Positions 22,882 to 31,390 of a stretch of 64,000 bases of DNA are shown in pieces; positions within the stretch are counted from its first letter, which is position 1, and each line of letters starts with the position of its first letter. The translations under genes and the position numbers were made by a program. The notes under the pieces are model-generated. The model ran no database searches. It was not told the origin of the DNA and saw nothing but the letters and a program-made list of their open reading frames with translations. Where the stretch lies: positions 62,001-126,000 of the forward strand of contig NZ_JAFGYY010000002.1 in assembly GCF_017491605.1 (NCBI RefSeq). The letters run 5' to 3'. Source of the stretch: Pseudomonas sp. 30_B (GTDB lineage Bacteria; Pseudomonadota; Gammaproteobacteria; Pseudomonadales; Pseudomonadaceae).

Positions 22882-23544
22882 TCAGTCCCTTTTCGGCGCG
22901 CCGAGGGGGAACAGCGGGCGGTAGGGGCGGGCCTCGTCGACCGCGCGGGCGAACGAGGGGCGCGCCAGCAGGCGCGCGCGGTATGCCCGCAGCATCGGGT
23001 AGGCGTCGCTGATGCGGTGGGTCCAGTCGGCGTAGAACAGCGCCGGCGCCGCGGCGCAGTCGGCGAGGGTGAAGTCGTCGCCGCTGGCCCAGGCATCGCT
23101 GGCGGTCAGGTGGTTCTCCAGCCAGCGGTAGGCGAGTTCGAGCCGTTGGCTGGCGACCGTCAAGCCATCCTGGCGCTTGCCCGCATCGCCGGTCAGGGCG
23201 CCGGAGACGGCATGCTGCACCGGGCTCATCACGTGAAGATCGAAGAAGCGATCGAGGAAGCGCACCTGCAAGGCCGCCATCGGCTCTTCGGGCAGCCAGC
23301 GCTGCGCGCCGCCCCGGGTGAGCTGCAGGTACTCGATGATGATGCTCGACTCGGCGATGCTGCGCTCGCCGTCCAGCAGCACCGGGAACTTGGCCAGCGG
23401 CCACAGGCTCAGCCATTCCTTGGAGTGTTCCGGGGTGTCCTGGCCGAGGCAGCGGAATTCGAAGGGTATGTCGTTCTCGTACAGGGCGATCAGGACTTTC
23501 TGGGTATACGACGAGAAGGGATGACCAAACAGTACGAGGGACAT
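22882..23544 (-). CDS. Glutathione S-transferase
   Basis: 220 residues. The N-terminal thioredoxin-like domain begins LFGHPFSSYTQKVLIALYEN, with KFPVLLDGERSIAESSIIIEYL (split here as the cis-proline and glutathione-binding SES segment near residues 53-69), followed by an all-helical C-terminal domain. It conjugates or reduces electrophiles with glutathione in the cytoplasm. The subclass is not clear. It is upstream of the thioredoxin-like gene. Confidence 0.9.
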   Translation of the reverse strand: MSLVLFGHPFSSYTQKVLIALYENDIPFEFRCLGQDTPEHSKEWLSLWPLAKFPVLLDGERSIAESSIIIEYLQLTRGGAQRWLPEEPMAALQVRFLDRFFDLHVMSPVQHAVSGALTGDAGKRQDGLTVASQRLELAYRWLENHLTASDAWASGDDFTLADCAAAPALFYADWTHRISDAYPMLRAYRARLLARPSFARAVDEARPYRPLFPLGAPKRD

Positions 23545-23625
23545 GGCGGGATCACCTGCTGTTGCACGCGCCGTTTGCGGGTGGTTTCACCCTAGTTGCC
23601 CGTGGGGTTGGCGGCAAGGCGGAGA

Positions 23626-23694
23626 TCATTGGTCGGTGTGCTCCAGCACGTTCACCAGCGTTCCCGGCGGATCGTGCAGAAAGAGCCGGCACAG
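23626..23694 (-). pseudogene. Possible 3' remnant of a VOC/glyoxalase gene
   Basis: Reading 23 codons on the minus strand gives LFLHDPPGTLVNVLEHTDQ followed by TGA, which reads like the end of a glyoxalase-family protein (HDPPGTLVNVLEH). No start or upstream part is present; the preceding codon is the stop of the membrane-protein frame. It may be all that remains after replacement or deletion. The call rests on a short match only. Confidence 0.35.
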
Positions 23695-24204
23695 TCAGTG
23701 CGCCGGACGGGCCGGCGGCATGCGACGGCGGTGGATGCGGTAGAACTGGTAGAGCACGCCGAGGACGAATATCAGCAGCGCCATCAATACCGCTGTCTGC
23801 ACCGGGGGCGAGTCCGGGCCATGGCCGATTGGGTTGGATGGGGGGAGGCGCGAGAGGGATTCGTTGAGTGTCGGGATCATCATCAGGAAGAAACTGAAGC
23901 TCATCGCCGCCGTTGCCAGGTATTCGCCCAGTCCGCCGAGGGCGCTGATCCGTTGTGCGTAGCTGCCCACCGCCAGGGCGAGCAGGCAGAGGATGCCGAT
24001 GGCGTGCCCGGCGTTGAAGCCGCCAGTGCTGGACAGGCCGAAAGCCGTCAGTACGCCGAGGATCATCCCGACGACGTACCAGCGCCCCGCGGGGCTGCGC
24101 GGATCGATGCGGCCCGCCTAGTAGAACGCCCACAACCCGGCGACCAGCGGCACCAGGCTGATGGCGGTATGCACGATACCCAAGGTGGACAGAGGATTGG
24201 CCAT
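23695..24204 (-). pseudogene. Membrane protein gene interrupted by an in-frame amber codon
   Basis: From ATG 24202-24204, codons 1-28 encode a hydrophobic start (IVHTAISLVPLVAGLWAFY), codon 29 is TAG (24118-24120), and the frame then continues for 140 codons with hydrophobic helices (MILGVLTAFGLSS, HAIGILCLLALAVG, ATAAMSFSFFLMMI, VLMALLIFVLGVLYQFY) and a basic end. The whole would be a four- or five-helix inner-membrane protein of about 169 residues. One base change (from CAG or TGG) explains the stop. Restart at the internal ATG 24064-24066 could give a shortened protein of 123 residues. Readthrough or sequencing error are alternatives. Confidence 0.72.
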
Positions 24205-24348
24205 GACGAACACCTCGCGAGCGGACCTTCGTGGATAGGGACGCCGCGCATCCACGAACTGTGCCGGAGCACGGAGGGGGCGGGTGTGTTGTCAGGGTAG
24301 ACGCAACCCACCGGGTCGCAGGGCGTTGCCCGACTCAGCCGACGAACG

Positions 24349-24993
24349 TCACAGGCGCTTGTTGAGCCAGCGCGCCAGGCGGTCGCCGCCGAACTGGATC
24401 AGGGTCACCAGGGCCACCAGCAGGATGATCACGGTGAGCATCACCTGGGTGTCGAAGCGCTGGTAGCCGTAGCGGTAGGCCAGGTCGCCGAGGCCGCCGG
24501 CACCGATGGCGCCGGCCATGGCCGAGGAGTTGATCATGGTCACCAGGGTGATGGTGAAGCCGGCGACGATACCCGGCCGCGCCTCGGGCAGCAGCACGCT
24601 CCAGATGATGTGCCGGGGCTGGCAGCCCATGGCCTGGGCCGCCTCGATCAGGCCGTGGTCGACTTCGCGCAGGCTGACCTCGGCGATGCGCGCGAAGAAC
24701 GGCGTGGCGGCGATGGTCAGCGGCACCACCGCCGCCCACACGCCGTAGCTGGTGCCGACGATCAGCCGGGTGAAGGGGATCAGCGCGACCATCAGGATCA
24801 GGAACGGGATCGAGCGCAGCACGTTGACCACGCTGCCCAGGCTCTGGTTGACCAGGCGCGCCTGGAATATCCCGCCGGGGCCGGTGGTGACCAGCACCAG
24901 GGCCAGCGGGATACCCACCAGCAGCACGATGGCCGAGGACGCGCCGATCATCAGCAGGGTGTCGAGCAGGCCTTGCAGCAGGCGATCAGGCAT
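24349..24993 (-). CDS. MetI-type ABC transporter permease (sulfur cluster, module 1)
   Basis: 214 residues, five predicted helices. The MetI-like permease loop that contacts the ATPase is present ([25 protein letters not shown], shown here in part as EAAQAMG and LPEARPG). Its start overlaps the end of the upstream ATPase gene by eight bases, so the two are co-translated. It should import the ligand of the nearby MetQ-type protein. The neighbouring SfnB-type and FMN monooxygenase genes point to an organosulfur substrate rather than, or as well as, methionine. Confidence 0.88.
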   Translation of the reverse strand: MPDRLLQGLLDTLLMIGASSAIVLLVGIPLALVLVTTGPGGIFQARLVNQSLGSVVNVLRSIPFLILMVALIPFTRLIVGTSYGVWAAVVPLTIAATPFFARIAEVSLREVDHGLIEAAQAMGCQPRHIIWSVLLPEARPGIVAGFTITLVTMINSSAMAGAIGAGGLGDLAYRYGYQRFDTQVMLTVIILLVALVTLIQFGGDRLARWLNKRL

Positions 24994-26047
24994 GGGTGAG
25001 CACCTCCAGGCGGTCGGCGACATCGCGGGCACGTTCGAGCAGTTGCGGGGCGCTGGCGGCGGGCGCGGCAACGCTCAGCAGCAGGCGGCCCAGGGCGCGG
25101 CCCTGGATGCGCTCGATGCCGCCGTGCAGCAGGCTGATGCGGCTGCCCAGGGCCTGGGCGATGGCCAGCAGGTCCGGCTCCTGTTCGCGCACGCCGGTGT
25201 AGTGCAGGTCGAGGATGACTTCGTTGTCCGACGGGTGTTCAAGACGTGCCAGCAGGTCCGGCGGCAGGTGCTGCTGCAGCGAGCCGAGCAGGGTGCGGCT
25301 GACCTCGTGCTGCGGATTGCCGAAGACTTCCCAGACCTCGCCCTGCTCGACGATGCGCCCGCGTTCGAGCACCACCACGCGGTCGCAGATCTCGCGGATC
25401 ACCGCCATCTCGTGGGTGATCAGCACGATGGTCAGGCCCAGGCGGCAGTTGATGTCGCGCAGCAGAGCGAGGATGGCCTGGGTGCTCTCCGGGTCCAGCG
25501 CCGAGGTGGCCTCGTCGCAGAGCAGGATTTCCGGCTGGTGCACCAGCGCGCGGGCGATGCCGACGCGCTGCTTCTGCCCGCCGGAGAGTTGCGCCGGGTA
25601 GGCGTGGCGCTTCTCGGTCAGGCCGACCAGTTCGAGGAGTTCATCCACCCGCTCGGCGATGCGCGCCTTGGGCACGCCGGCCACGCGCAGGGGCAGGGCA
25701 ATGTTCTGCGCGACGGTCTTGGCCGACATCAGGTTGAAGTGCTGGAAGATCATGCCGACGCGACGGCGCAGGCCGACCAGTTGCTGGGAGTCGAAGGTAC
25801 CGATGTCCTCGCCGTCGATCAGCACCTGGCCGACGCTGGGTTGCTCCAGGCGGTTGAGGGTGCGGATCAGCGAGCTCTTGCCGGCGCCGCTGCGGCCGAT
25901 GATGCCGAACACTTCGCCACGGCGGACGGAGAGTTCGATGTCGCTCAGCGCCTCCACCGGGCCGTGATGGCCGGCGTAGGTCTTGCCCAGCCCGCGCAGG
26001 GCGATGTGCTGGGTGGCGAGTTCGAGATTGCGGTTGAAGCTGACCAT
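24986..26047 (-). CDS. MetN-type ABC transporter ATPase (only ATPase of the two transport modules)
   Basis: 353 residues. Walker [10 protein letters not shown] at 51-59, ABC signature LSGGQKQR at 154-161, Walker B ILLCDE at 174-179, and the H-loop LITHEM follow in order. The C-terminal part from about 275 is the NIL regulatory domain that senses substrate in MetN proteins. I chose ATG 26045-26047 (MVSFNRN) over the one at 26077. It is followed by the permease gene (8-bp overlap) and preceded by a REP pair and then the MetQ-type gene. The second transport module at 31.4-33.0 kb has no ATPase, so this one may serve both permeases. Confidence 0.92.
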   Translation of the reverse strand: MVSFNRNLELATQHIALRGLGKTYAGHHGPVEALSDIELSVRRGEVFGIIGRSGAGKSSLIRTLNRLEQPSVGQVLIDGEDIGTFDSQQLVGLRRRVGMIFQHFNLMSAKTVAQNIALPLRVAGVPKARIAERVDELLELVGLTEKRHAYPAQLSGGQKQRVGIARALVHQPEILLCDEATSALDPESTQAILALLRDINCRLGLTIVLITHEMAVIREICDRVVVLERGRIVEQGEVWEVFGNPQHEVSRTLLGSLQQHLPPDLLARLEHPSDNEVILDLHYTGVREQEPDLLAIAQALGSRISLLHGGIERIQGRALGRLLLSVAAPAASAPQLLERARDVADRLEVLTHA

Positions 26048-26085
26048 GGTGGGGGCCTGTTCTGAGTTTGGGAGCAAGAGCTGGC

Positions 26086-26156
26086 GTAGGAGCGGACTTC
26101 GTCCGCGATGGCATCCGGCGCGAGGCGAACCTATCGCGGACGGAGTCCGCTCCTAC
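26086..26156. repeat. REP pair, GTAGGAGCGGAC type
   Basis: The left unit GTAGGAGCGGACTTCGTCCGCGAT is at 26086-26109 and the inverted unit ATCGCGGACGGAGTCCGCTCCTAC at 26133-26156. It sits inside the transport operon between the binding protein and ATPase genes, where it could lower expression of the distal genes relative to the binding protein. Confidence 0.88.
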
Positions 26157-26172
26157 GTAAACGCTGGCGCGT

Positions 26173-26970
26173 TTATTGCCAGCCCGGCTGGTAGAGCGAG
26201 CCGTGGGCCTTGTCCAGGGCGGCGCGGACCTGCGGCGAATGCTGGTAGAGATCGACGAACTTCTTCAGCTTGCCGTCCGGGTCCTTGAAGTCGTCACGGG
26301 TGACGAACTGGATGACGTACTCCTTGTTCTCGATGCCGTCGAACAGCAGCGCGCTGTTCGGATCGATGGTCCCGGCCAGGCGGATGTAGTGCGGGTAACC
26401 CTGGGCGAGGTCGACGTCGTCCAGCGCGCGCACCAGCTGCACGGCCTCCAGCTCGATTATCTGGATATGCTTCGGGTTGGCCACGATGTCGTCCAGCGTC
26501 GCCTTGTAGCCCACGCCGTCCTTGAGCTTGAGCAGCCCGGCTTTCTGCAGCAGCTGCAGGCCGCGGCCGCCATTGATCGGGTCGTTGGCGATGGCGACCT
26601 TGGCGCCGTCGGGCAGGTCGGCGATGGCCTTGTACTTGGTCGAGTACAGGCCGACGTTGTTGATGATCCCCGGCGCGAAGGCCTTCAGGTGCAGGCCGCC
26701 CTCGCGATTGGCGTTCTCCAGGAAGGGCGTGTGCTGGAAGTAGTTGGCGTCGATGTCGCCGTGGTCGAGGGTGATGTTCGGCGCGTTCCAGTCGGTGAAC
26801 TCCACCAGTTCGACCTTCAGGCCCTGCTGGGCGGCTTCCTTCACCGCCACTTCCAGCGGTGGGGCGAAGGCGGCGGTGGTGCCCAGGCGCAGGGTATCGG
26901 CCGCCTGGGCGAGGCCGGCGGCGAGGAGGCTCAGGGAGAGGCCGAGGGTAAGCTTGAAGCGTGCATGCAT
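26173..26970 (-). CDS. MetQ/NlpA-family substrate-binding protein (module 1)
   Basis: 265 residues with a Sec signal (LTLGLSLSLLAAGLAQA, cleavage before AD); no lipobox cysteine, so it is a soluble periplasmic protein rather than a lipoprotein. The mature part has the NlpA pattern: VELVEFTDWNAPN, GDIDANYFQHTPFL and VAIANDPINGGRGLQLL. These proteins deliver methionine in E. coli; homologues in pseudomonad sulfur-starvation clusters are thought to bind other sulfur compounds. It is followed by the ATPase and preceded by the FMN monooxygenase, 38 bp away. Confidence 0.9.
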   Translation of the reverse strand: MHARFKLTLGLSLSLLAAGLAQAADTLRLGTTAAFAPPLEVAVKEAAQQGLKVELVEFTDWNAPNITLDHGDIDANYFQHTPFLENANREGGLHLKAFAPGIINNVGLYSTKYKAIADLPDGAKVAIANDPINGGRGLQLLQKAGLLKLKDGVGYKATLDDIVANPKHIQIIELEAVQLVRALDDVDLAQGYPHYIRLAGTIDPNSALLFDGIENKEYVIQFVTRDDFKDPDGKLKKFVDLYQHSPQVRAALDKAHGSLYQPGWQ

Positions 26971-27008
26971 GGCAACGAATCCTTATGGGTTTCAGGCCTT
27001 GATGGCCT

Positions 27009-28406
27009 TTAAAGAGAGAAGGCTGGAGTCGCTCCAGTGGCGGTTGCCTGGCGGAAGCTCGCGCCGACGTGCCGCGCGGGCAGTCGGGCGCGGCCGGCGC
27101 CGAAGAGTTTTTCCCGCAGGGTGCCGTCCGCGTAGGCGGTCTTGTAGGCGCCGCGGTTCTGCAGTTCGGGCACCACGAGGTCGATGAAGTCGGCGTAGCT
27201 TTCCGGCTCCACGGTGCGTGTGAGGTTGAAGCCATCGAGGCCCGCCTCGTTGATCCAGCCCAGCAGCTCATCGGCCACCTGCATCGGGGCGCCTACCAGC
27301 GTGGTGTAGCGGCCGCCGAGGGCGAGCTGTTCCAGCAGCTGGCGCACGGTGGCGTCGGTGCGGGCGACGGTCAGGGCCTTGGTGGCGGACTCGATGGCAT
27401 TGGTCTTCTCGTAGCGGATCGGCTCGTCCAGCGCGTAGCGCGAGAAGTCGATGCCGGTGGTGCTGGCGAAGTGCGCCAGGCCTGCCTCGGCGCTGGCGAA
27501 GCGGCGGTACTCGGCGAGCTTGTCGCGGGCTTCGGCTTCGGTCGGCGCGACGATGACGTTGATGCCCATGAACACCTTGATATCGTCCGCGTGGCGGCCG
27601 GCATCCACCGCCGCCTGGCGGATGCGGTCCACCAGCACGCGGGTGGCGTCGCGGGTCTGCGCCGAGACGAACACGCACTCGGCATGGCGCGCGGCGAAGG
27701 CCAGCCCGCGATTCGACGCACCGGCCTGGAACAGCAGCGGCGTGCGCTGCGGCGAGGGCTGGCTGAGGTGGTAACCCTCGACATCGAAGAACTCGCCGTG
27801 GTGGCGCACCTTGTGCACCTTGCCCGGCTGCGCGTAGACGCGGCGCTGGCGGTCGGCGAGCACCGCGTCGTCTTCCCAGCTGCCTTCCCAGAGCTTGTAG
27901 AGCACTTCCAGGTACTCGTCGGCGCGGTCGTAGCGGCGGTCGTGGTCGATCTGCCGCTCCTGGCCCATGGCGCGGGCGGTGCTTTCCAGGTAGCCGGTGA
28001 CGATGTTCCAGCCGACCCGGCCATCGCTCAGGTGATCCAGCGTCGAAAGCCTGCGGGCGAACGGGTAGGGCGCCTCGTAGGTGAGGTTGGCGGTGACGCC
28101 GAAGCCCAGGTGCCGCGTGGCGCCGGCCATGGCCGAGACCAGCATCAGCGGGTCGTTCACCGGCAGCTGGATGGCCTCCTTCGCCGTGAGCTCGATGCCG
28201 TTCTGGTAGACGTCGTAGACGCCGAGGATGTCGGCGAGGAACAGGCCGTCGAACAGGCCCTTCTCCAGCAGGCGGGCGAGGTCGGTCCAGTGGCTGAGCT
28301 TGTTGAAGTCCGTCGAGCGGTCGCGCGGGTGGGTCCACAGGCCGTGGTTGATGTGGCCGACGCAGTTCATGCTGAAGGCGTTTAGGAGAATCTGCTTCTG
28401 GCTCAC
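27009..28406 (-). CDS. FMN-dependent monooxygenase, NtaA/SnaA/DszA family (module 1)
   Basis: 465 residues, a bacterial luciferase-like (LLM) TIM barrel of the NtaA/SnaA/SoxA(DszA) subgroup: NCVGHINHGLW near residue 14, GRVGWNIVTGYLESTARAMG (in part GWNIVT) near 130, and PLLFQAGASNRG near 223. These enzymes use FMNH2 from a separate reductase plus O2 to oxidise or cleave organosulfur (or nitrilotriacetate) compounds. No flavin reductase gene is visible in the cluster. It is preceded by a repeat-rich gap and followed by the MetQ gene. It is a paralogue of the gene at 32955-34325. Confidence 0.9.
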   Translation of the reverse strand: MSQKQILLNAFSMNCVGHINHGLWTHPRDRSTDFNKLSHWTDLARLLEKGLFDGLFLADILGVYDVYQNGIELTAKEAIQLPVNDPLMLVSAMAGATRHLGFGVTANLTYEAPYPFARRLSTLDHLSDGRVGWNIVTGYLESTARAMGQERQIDHDRRYDRADEYLEVLYKLWEGSWEDDAVLADRQRRVYAQPGKVHKVRHHGEFFDVEGYHLSQPSPQRTPLLFQAGASNRGLAFAARHAECVFVSAQTRDATRVLVDRIRQAAVDAGRHADDIKVFMGINVIVAPTEAEARDKLAEYRRFASAEAGLAHFASTTGIDFSRYALDEPIRYEKTNAIESATKALTVARTDATVRQLLEQLALGGRYTTLVGAPMQVADELLGWINEAGLDGFNLTRTVEPESYADFIDLVVPELQNRGAYKTAYADGTLREKLFGAGRARLPARHVGASFRQATATGATPAFSL

Positions 28407-28451
28407 GGGGATTCCTTGCTCGGGCAGCTCGGCAATTGCTTTGCAGCATTG

Positions 28452-28522
28452 GTAGGGCGAATAAGCCGGAACGGGTTATCCGCCTCGACGGCGGATAACG
28501 CCGTAGGCGTTATGCGCCCTAC
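28452..28522. repeat. GTAGGGCG-family palindromes, compound copy
   Basis: GTAGGGCG opens at 28452. A first stem (AAGCCGGAACGGGTTATCCGCC) is followed by GGCGGATAACGCC / GGCGTTATGCGCC around GTA, and CGCCCTAC closes at 28522. It appears to be two family members fused. Confidence 0.72.
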
Positions 28523-28564
28523 ATTGAGTCGTTCGCTGGATGGAGGGATCGGCGCTGACACTTC

Positions 28565-28750
28565 CCCCTCACCCCAGCCCTCTCCCTCAGGGAGAGGGGG
28601 CAGTCCGTGCCAACGGATGCCTTGGATTCCTCCTGCACCGACCAGTCCTCTCTTCTGGCGGCAGAGCGGCAGGACGTGCCGGCTGACGCCTTGGTTTCTC
28701 CCTGCACTGAACGGTCCCCTCTCCCTCTGGGAGAGGGTTAGGGTGAGGGG
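28565..28750. repeat. Inverted pair of CCCCTCACCC repeats
   Basis: The left arm CCCCTCACCCCAGCCCTCTCCC (28565-28586, 22 bp) is inverted at 28729-28750 as GGGAGAGGGTTAGGGTGAGGGG with two mismatches. Each is followed or preceded by its own small GGGAGAGGG hairpin. This repeat type is widespread in proteobacterial intergenic DNA. Confidence 0.75.
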
Positions 28751-28776
28751 CTCTTGTCGGTCGACGGAGCCAGGCA

Positions 28777-29994
28777 TCACAGCGTCCCCCGGCGCGGCGG
28801 CAGCTGGCCGTTGAGGTAGTAGTTGCCCACCGCGAAGTACTTCCAGCGCACCGGGTCGTGCAGGGTGTGCACGCGGGCGTTGCGCCAGTGACGGTCCAGG
28901 CCCAGTTCGGCGAGGCTGGCGCGGCTGCCGCCCAGTTCGATCAGCTTGCTGCCGGCCAGCAGCGAAACCTCGGTGGTGATCGCCCGCGCCTCGGCCACGG
29001 CAATGGACGCAGCGGCAACGCTTTTGGCGGTTGGCGCGGCGGTGGCGGCATCGAGGACGCGGCCGGAGCGGTCCAGCAGCGCCTCGGCGGCGTGCAGGCG
29101 GATCGCCAGGCGGCCCACTTCGTTGATCGCCAGCGGATCGTCGCTGGCCTTGTCGACGCCCGAATCGATCCACGGACGTGCCTTCTCGCGCAGGAAGGTG
29201 AGCGTGTCTTCATAAGCGCCCCGAGCGATGCCGACGTCGATGGCGGCGTGGAGAATCTGCGCGAACGGGCCGACCGTGGTCGGGCGCTCGAAGGCGCTCT
29301 GGAACGGCACGATGTCGCGCTCGTCCACCGGCGCGCCATCGAACACCACGCTGCCGCTGCCGGTAGTGCGCTGGCCGAAGCCGGACCAGTCGTCGATCAC
29401 TTCCACGCCCTGGGCATGGCGGGCGATGAAGGCGAACTGCTGGGCGCCGTCGTCATCGATCACCAGGGTCGGAATGCGCTGCGCATAGAGCGCGCCGGTG
29501 CTGTAGAACTTGCGGCCATGAATGCGCAGTTGGCCGTCCTCGCGCTTGAGGCGAGTGGTGCGGTCATGGGCGGTGCGCGTGCCGATTTCCGCCAGCGCAT
29601 TGCCGAAGCGCACACCGGCCAGGACCTCCGCGAACAGGCGAGCCTTCTGCTCTTCGCTGCCGTTCACCCGCAGCAGTTCGACGGCGTAGAAATGGTTCTG
29701 CGGAATCTGCCCCAGCGAGCCGTCGGCGGCAGAGATGATCGCGATGACGCGGGCCACCGTGACGCGAGAAACGCCCGCGCCACCGTGTTCGCGCGGCACG
29801 CTGATGCCCCACAGGCCGGAGCTGCTGAAGCGTTCGAGTTCGTCCCACGGCAGACGCCGCTCGCGGTCGCGGGCGATGGCGCCTTCGCGGAAATCGGCAG
29901 CCAGGGCGCGGGCGACGTCGAGGGCTTCGTCGTCGCTGCGGATGAGGTGGACGGGAGTGACCGGCTTGGGATTGTTCAGTACGAGGCTGTTCAT
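28777..29994 (-). CDS. sfnB: SfnB-family sulfur acquisition oxidoreductase, copy 1
   Basis: 405 residues with the acyl-CoA dehydrogenase fold: an N-terminal helical domain, a middle beta domain (FYSTGALYAQRI, IDDWSGFGQRTTGSGSV) and a C-terminal four-helix bundle ending HWRNARVHTLHDPVRWKYFAVG, the hallmark of the SfnB/DszC-like group. SfnB proteins help Pseudomonas use dimethyl sulfone and related compounds as sulfur source; they use FMNH2 or FAD rather than acyl-CoA. The gene starts 10 bp after the end of copy 2, so the two form an operon. It is followed by the repeat-filled gap. Confidence 0.9.
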   Translation of the reverse strand: MNSLVLNNPKPVTPVHLIRSDDEALDVARALAADFREGAIARDRERRLPWDELERFSSSGLWGISVPREHGGAGVSRVTVARVIAIISAADGSLGQIPQNHFYAVELLRVNGSEEQKARLFAEVLAGVRFGNALAEIGTRTAHDRTTRLKREDGQLRIHGRKFYSTGALYAQRIPTLVIDDDGAQQFAFIARHAQGVEVIDDWSGFGQRTTGSGSVVFDGAPVDERDIVPFQSAFERPTTVGPFAQILHAAIDVGIARGAYEDTLTFLREKARPWIDSGVDKASDDPLAINEVGRLAIRLHAAEALLDRSGRVLDAATAAPTAKSVAAASIAVAEARAITTEVSLLAGSKLIELGGSRASLAELGLDRHWRNARVHTLHDPVRWKYFAVGNYYLNGQLPPRRGTL

Positions 29995-30003
29995 CGGCGC
30001 TCC

Positions 30004-31239
30004 TCAGATCCAGGAATGACGCGCCGGACGGGCGCCGTTGAGGTGGTAGGCGCCGACCGCCTGGACCTTCCAGCGCACCGGGTCGTGCAGGGTATGCACG
30101 CGGGCGTTGCGCCAGTGGCGGTCGAGGTTGAATTCGGCAAGGGTGGCGCGGCTGCCGGCCAGCTCGAAGAGCTTTTCGCTGGCGGCCAGGCTGATCTCGG
30201 TGGTCAGTACCTTGGCCTCGGCCACGGCGATGGAGGCACGGGCGGCGGACTCGTCGTCGATGGGCCGCGCGCTGACTTCGTCGAGCACATGGCCGGCACG
30301 CTCCAGCAGCGCTTCGGCGGCGTGCAGATCGACTTGCAGGCGGCCGATTTCGGCGATGGTGAAGGGTTCGTCGCTGGCGTTTTCGACTTCGGCGTCGATG
30401 AAGGGACGGGTGCGCGTGCGGATGAAGTCGATGGCGTCTTCCAGGGCGTTCGCCGCGATGCCCGCATCGATGGCGGCCTGGATCAGTTGCGATACGGCGC
30501 CCTGGATATTGGGTACATCGGCCAGGCGGCCGTTGTGGATCACCAGGGAGCCGGCGACGGGTGCGTTGTCCAGCAGTACGGTGCCGCTGGCGGTGGTGCG
30601 CTGGCCGAAGCCGGACCAGTCGTCGATGATGCGCAGGCCTTCCACGCCGCGCTCGACGAAGCCCATCACTGCGCGGCCTTCCTCGTCGATGGCCTTCACC
30701 GCGACCCAGTGGGCGAACAGCGCGCCGGTGGAATAGAACTTCTCGCCGCTGACGCGGAAGTTCTCGCCGTCGCGCACCAGCCGCGCCTTGAGTTCGAGGG
30801 TGTTGCGGGTGTTGCGTTCGGGGCCGGCATTGCCGATGCGCCGGCCGCCCAGCACGCCGCCGAACAGCACGCGCTTCTGCGCGTCGCTGGCGACGTTGTC
30901 GATCACGTTGAGCAGGCCGAACTGGTTCTGCGGGATCTGCCCCAATGCCGGATCGGCGGCGCAGATCACGCGGAAGACTTCGGCCACGGTGGCGTAGGAG
31001 ACCTGCGCGCCGCCGTACTCGCGGGGAATGCTGATGCCGCCCAGGCCGAGGGCGGTGAAATGCTCCAGCTCGCGCCAGGGCAGGGCGCGCTCGCGGTCGC
31101 GGGCGGCGGCTCCGGGTTTTGCCAGGCGGGCCACTTCGTGGGCGGCGTCGATGGCCTGGGCGTCATTGTCGATGCGGCGCGCCGGGAGTAGCCGGGGCGC
31201 CTGGTCACGAAGGTCCTTGGGTGCGGATTCGTTGGTCAT
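30004..31239 (-). CDS. sfnB: SfnB-family sulfur acquisition oxidoreductase, copy 2
   Basis: 411 residues, same acyl-CoA dehydrogenase fold and the same C-terminal signature (HWRNARVHTLHDPVRWK) as copies 1 and 3. I chose ATG 31237-31239; an upstream ATG at 31413 would read through a REP element. It is the first gene of the pair with copy 1 (10-bp gap). It has the closest similarity by eye to copy 1 in the middle domain (FYSTGALFAHWV versus FYSTGALYAQRI). Three copies in 7 kb suggest different sulfur compounds or different steps. Confidence 0.88.
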   Translation of the reverse strand: MTNESAPKDLRDQAPRLLPARRIDNDAQAIDAAHEVARLAKPGAAARDRERALPWRELEHFTALGLGGISIPREYGGAQVSYATVAEVFRVICAADPALGQIPQNQFGLLNVIDNVASDAQKRVLFGGVLGGRRIGNAGPERNTRNTLELKARLVRDGENFRVSGEKFYSTGALFAHWVAVKAIDEEGRAVMGFVERGVEGLRIIDDWSGFGQRTTASGTVLLDNAPVAGSLVIHNGRLADVPNIQGAVSQLIQAAIDAGIAANALEDAIDFIRTRTRPFIDAEVENASDEPFTIAEIGRLQVDLHAAEALLERAGHVLDEVSARPIDDESAARASIAVAEAKVLTTEISLAASEKLFELAGSRATLAEFNLDRHWRNARVHTLHDPVRWKVQAVGAYHLNGARPARHSWI

Positions 31240-31290
31240 GCGGTTACCTGTGGTTGTGGAGCAGGGAATTCCTTTCCTGGGAAGCTCTTT

Positions 31291-31375
31291 GTAGGAGCGA
31301 GCTTGCTCGCGAACGAATCCCGCTGCGGGGCGAAAGGTTCGCGAGCAAGGACTAGGCGTCCCCCTCGCTCCTACA
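31291..31375. repeat. REP pair with a 14-bp insertion in the right unit
   Basis: The left unit GTAGGAGCGAGCTTGCTCGCGAAC (31291-31314) is intact. The right unit GCGAGCAAG...CTCGCTCCTACA is split by GACTAGGCGTCCCC (31350-31363), so the right half no longer pairs with itself. It lies between the two transport modules. Confidence 0.85.
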
Positions 31376-31390
31376 GGGGAGAATCGGTGT

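Larger units (their letters stand above)
28407..28776. other. Repeat-filled gap between SfnB and FMN monooxygenase genes
   Basis: This 370-bp gap has no gene. It holds a GTAGGGCG-family palindrome (28452-28522) and an inverted pair of the CCCTCACCCC-type repeat (28565-28750) around an internal duplication of about 45 bp (near 28615-28660 and 28684-28730). The promoter of the FMN monooxygenase gene, if separate, should be in the 45 bp before 28406; I see no convincing -24/-12 match there. Confidence 0.6.

Noticed and set aside
24349..26970. Reading module 1 as a plain methionine importer
   Set aside because: Family fits, but no SAM riboswitch or S-box-like leader is seen and all neighbours are organosulfur enzymes, so a sulfur-compound importer is more likely.
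28858..31191. 777-codon plus-strand ORF opposite two sfnB genes
   Set aside because: Antisense to two paralogous genes with clear flavoenzyme signatures.
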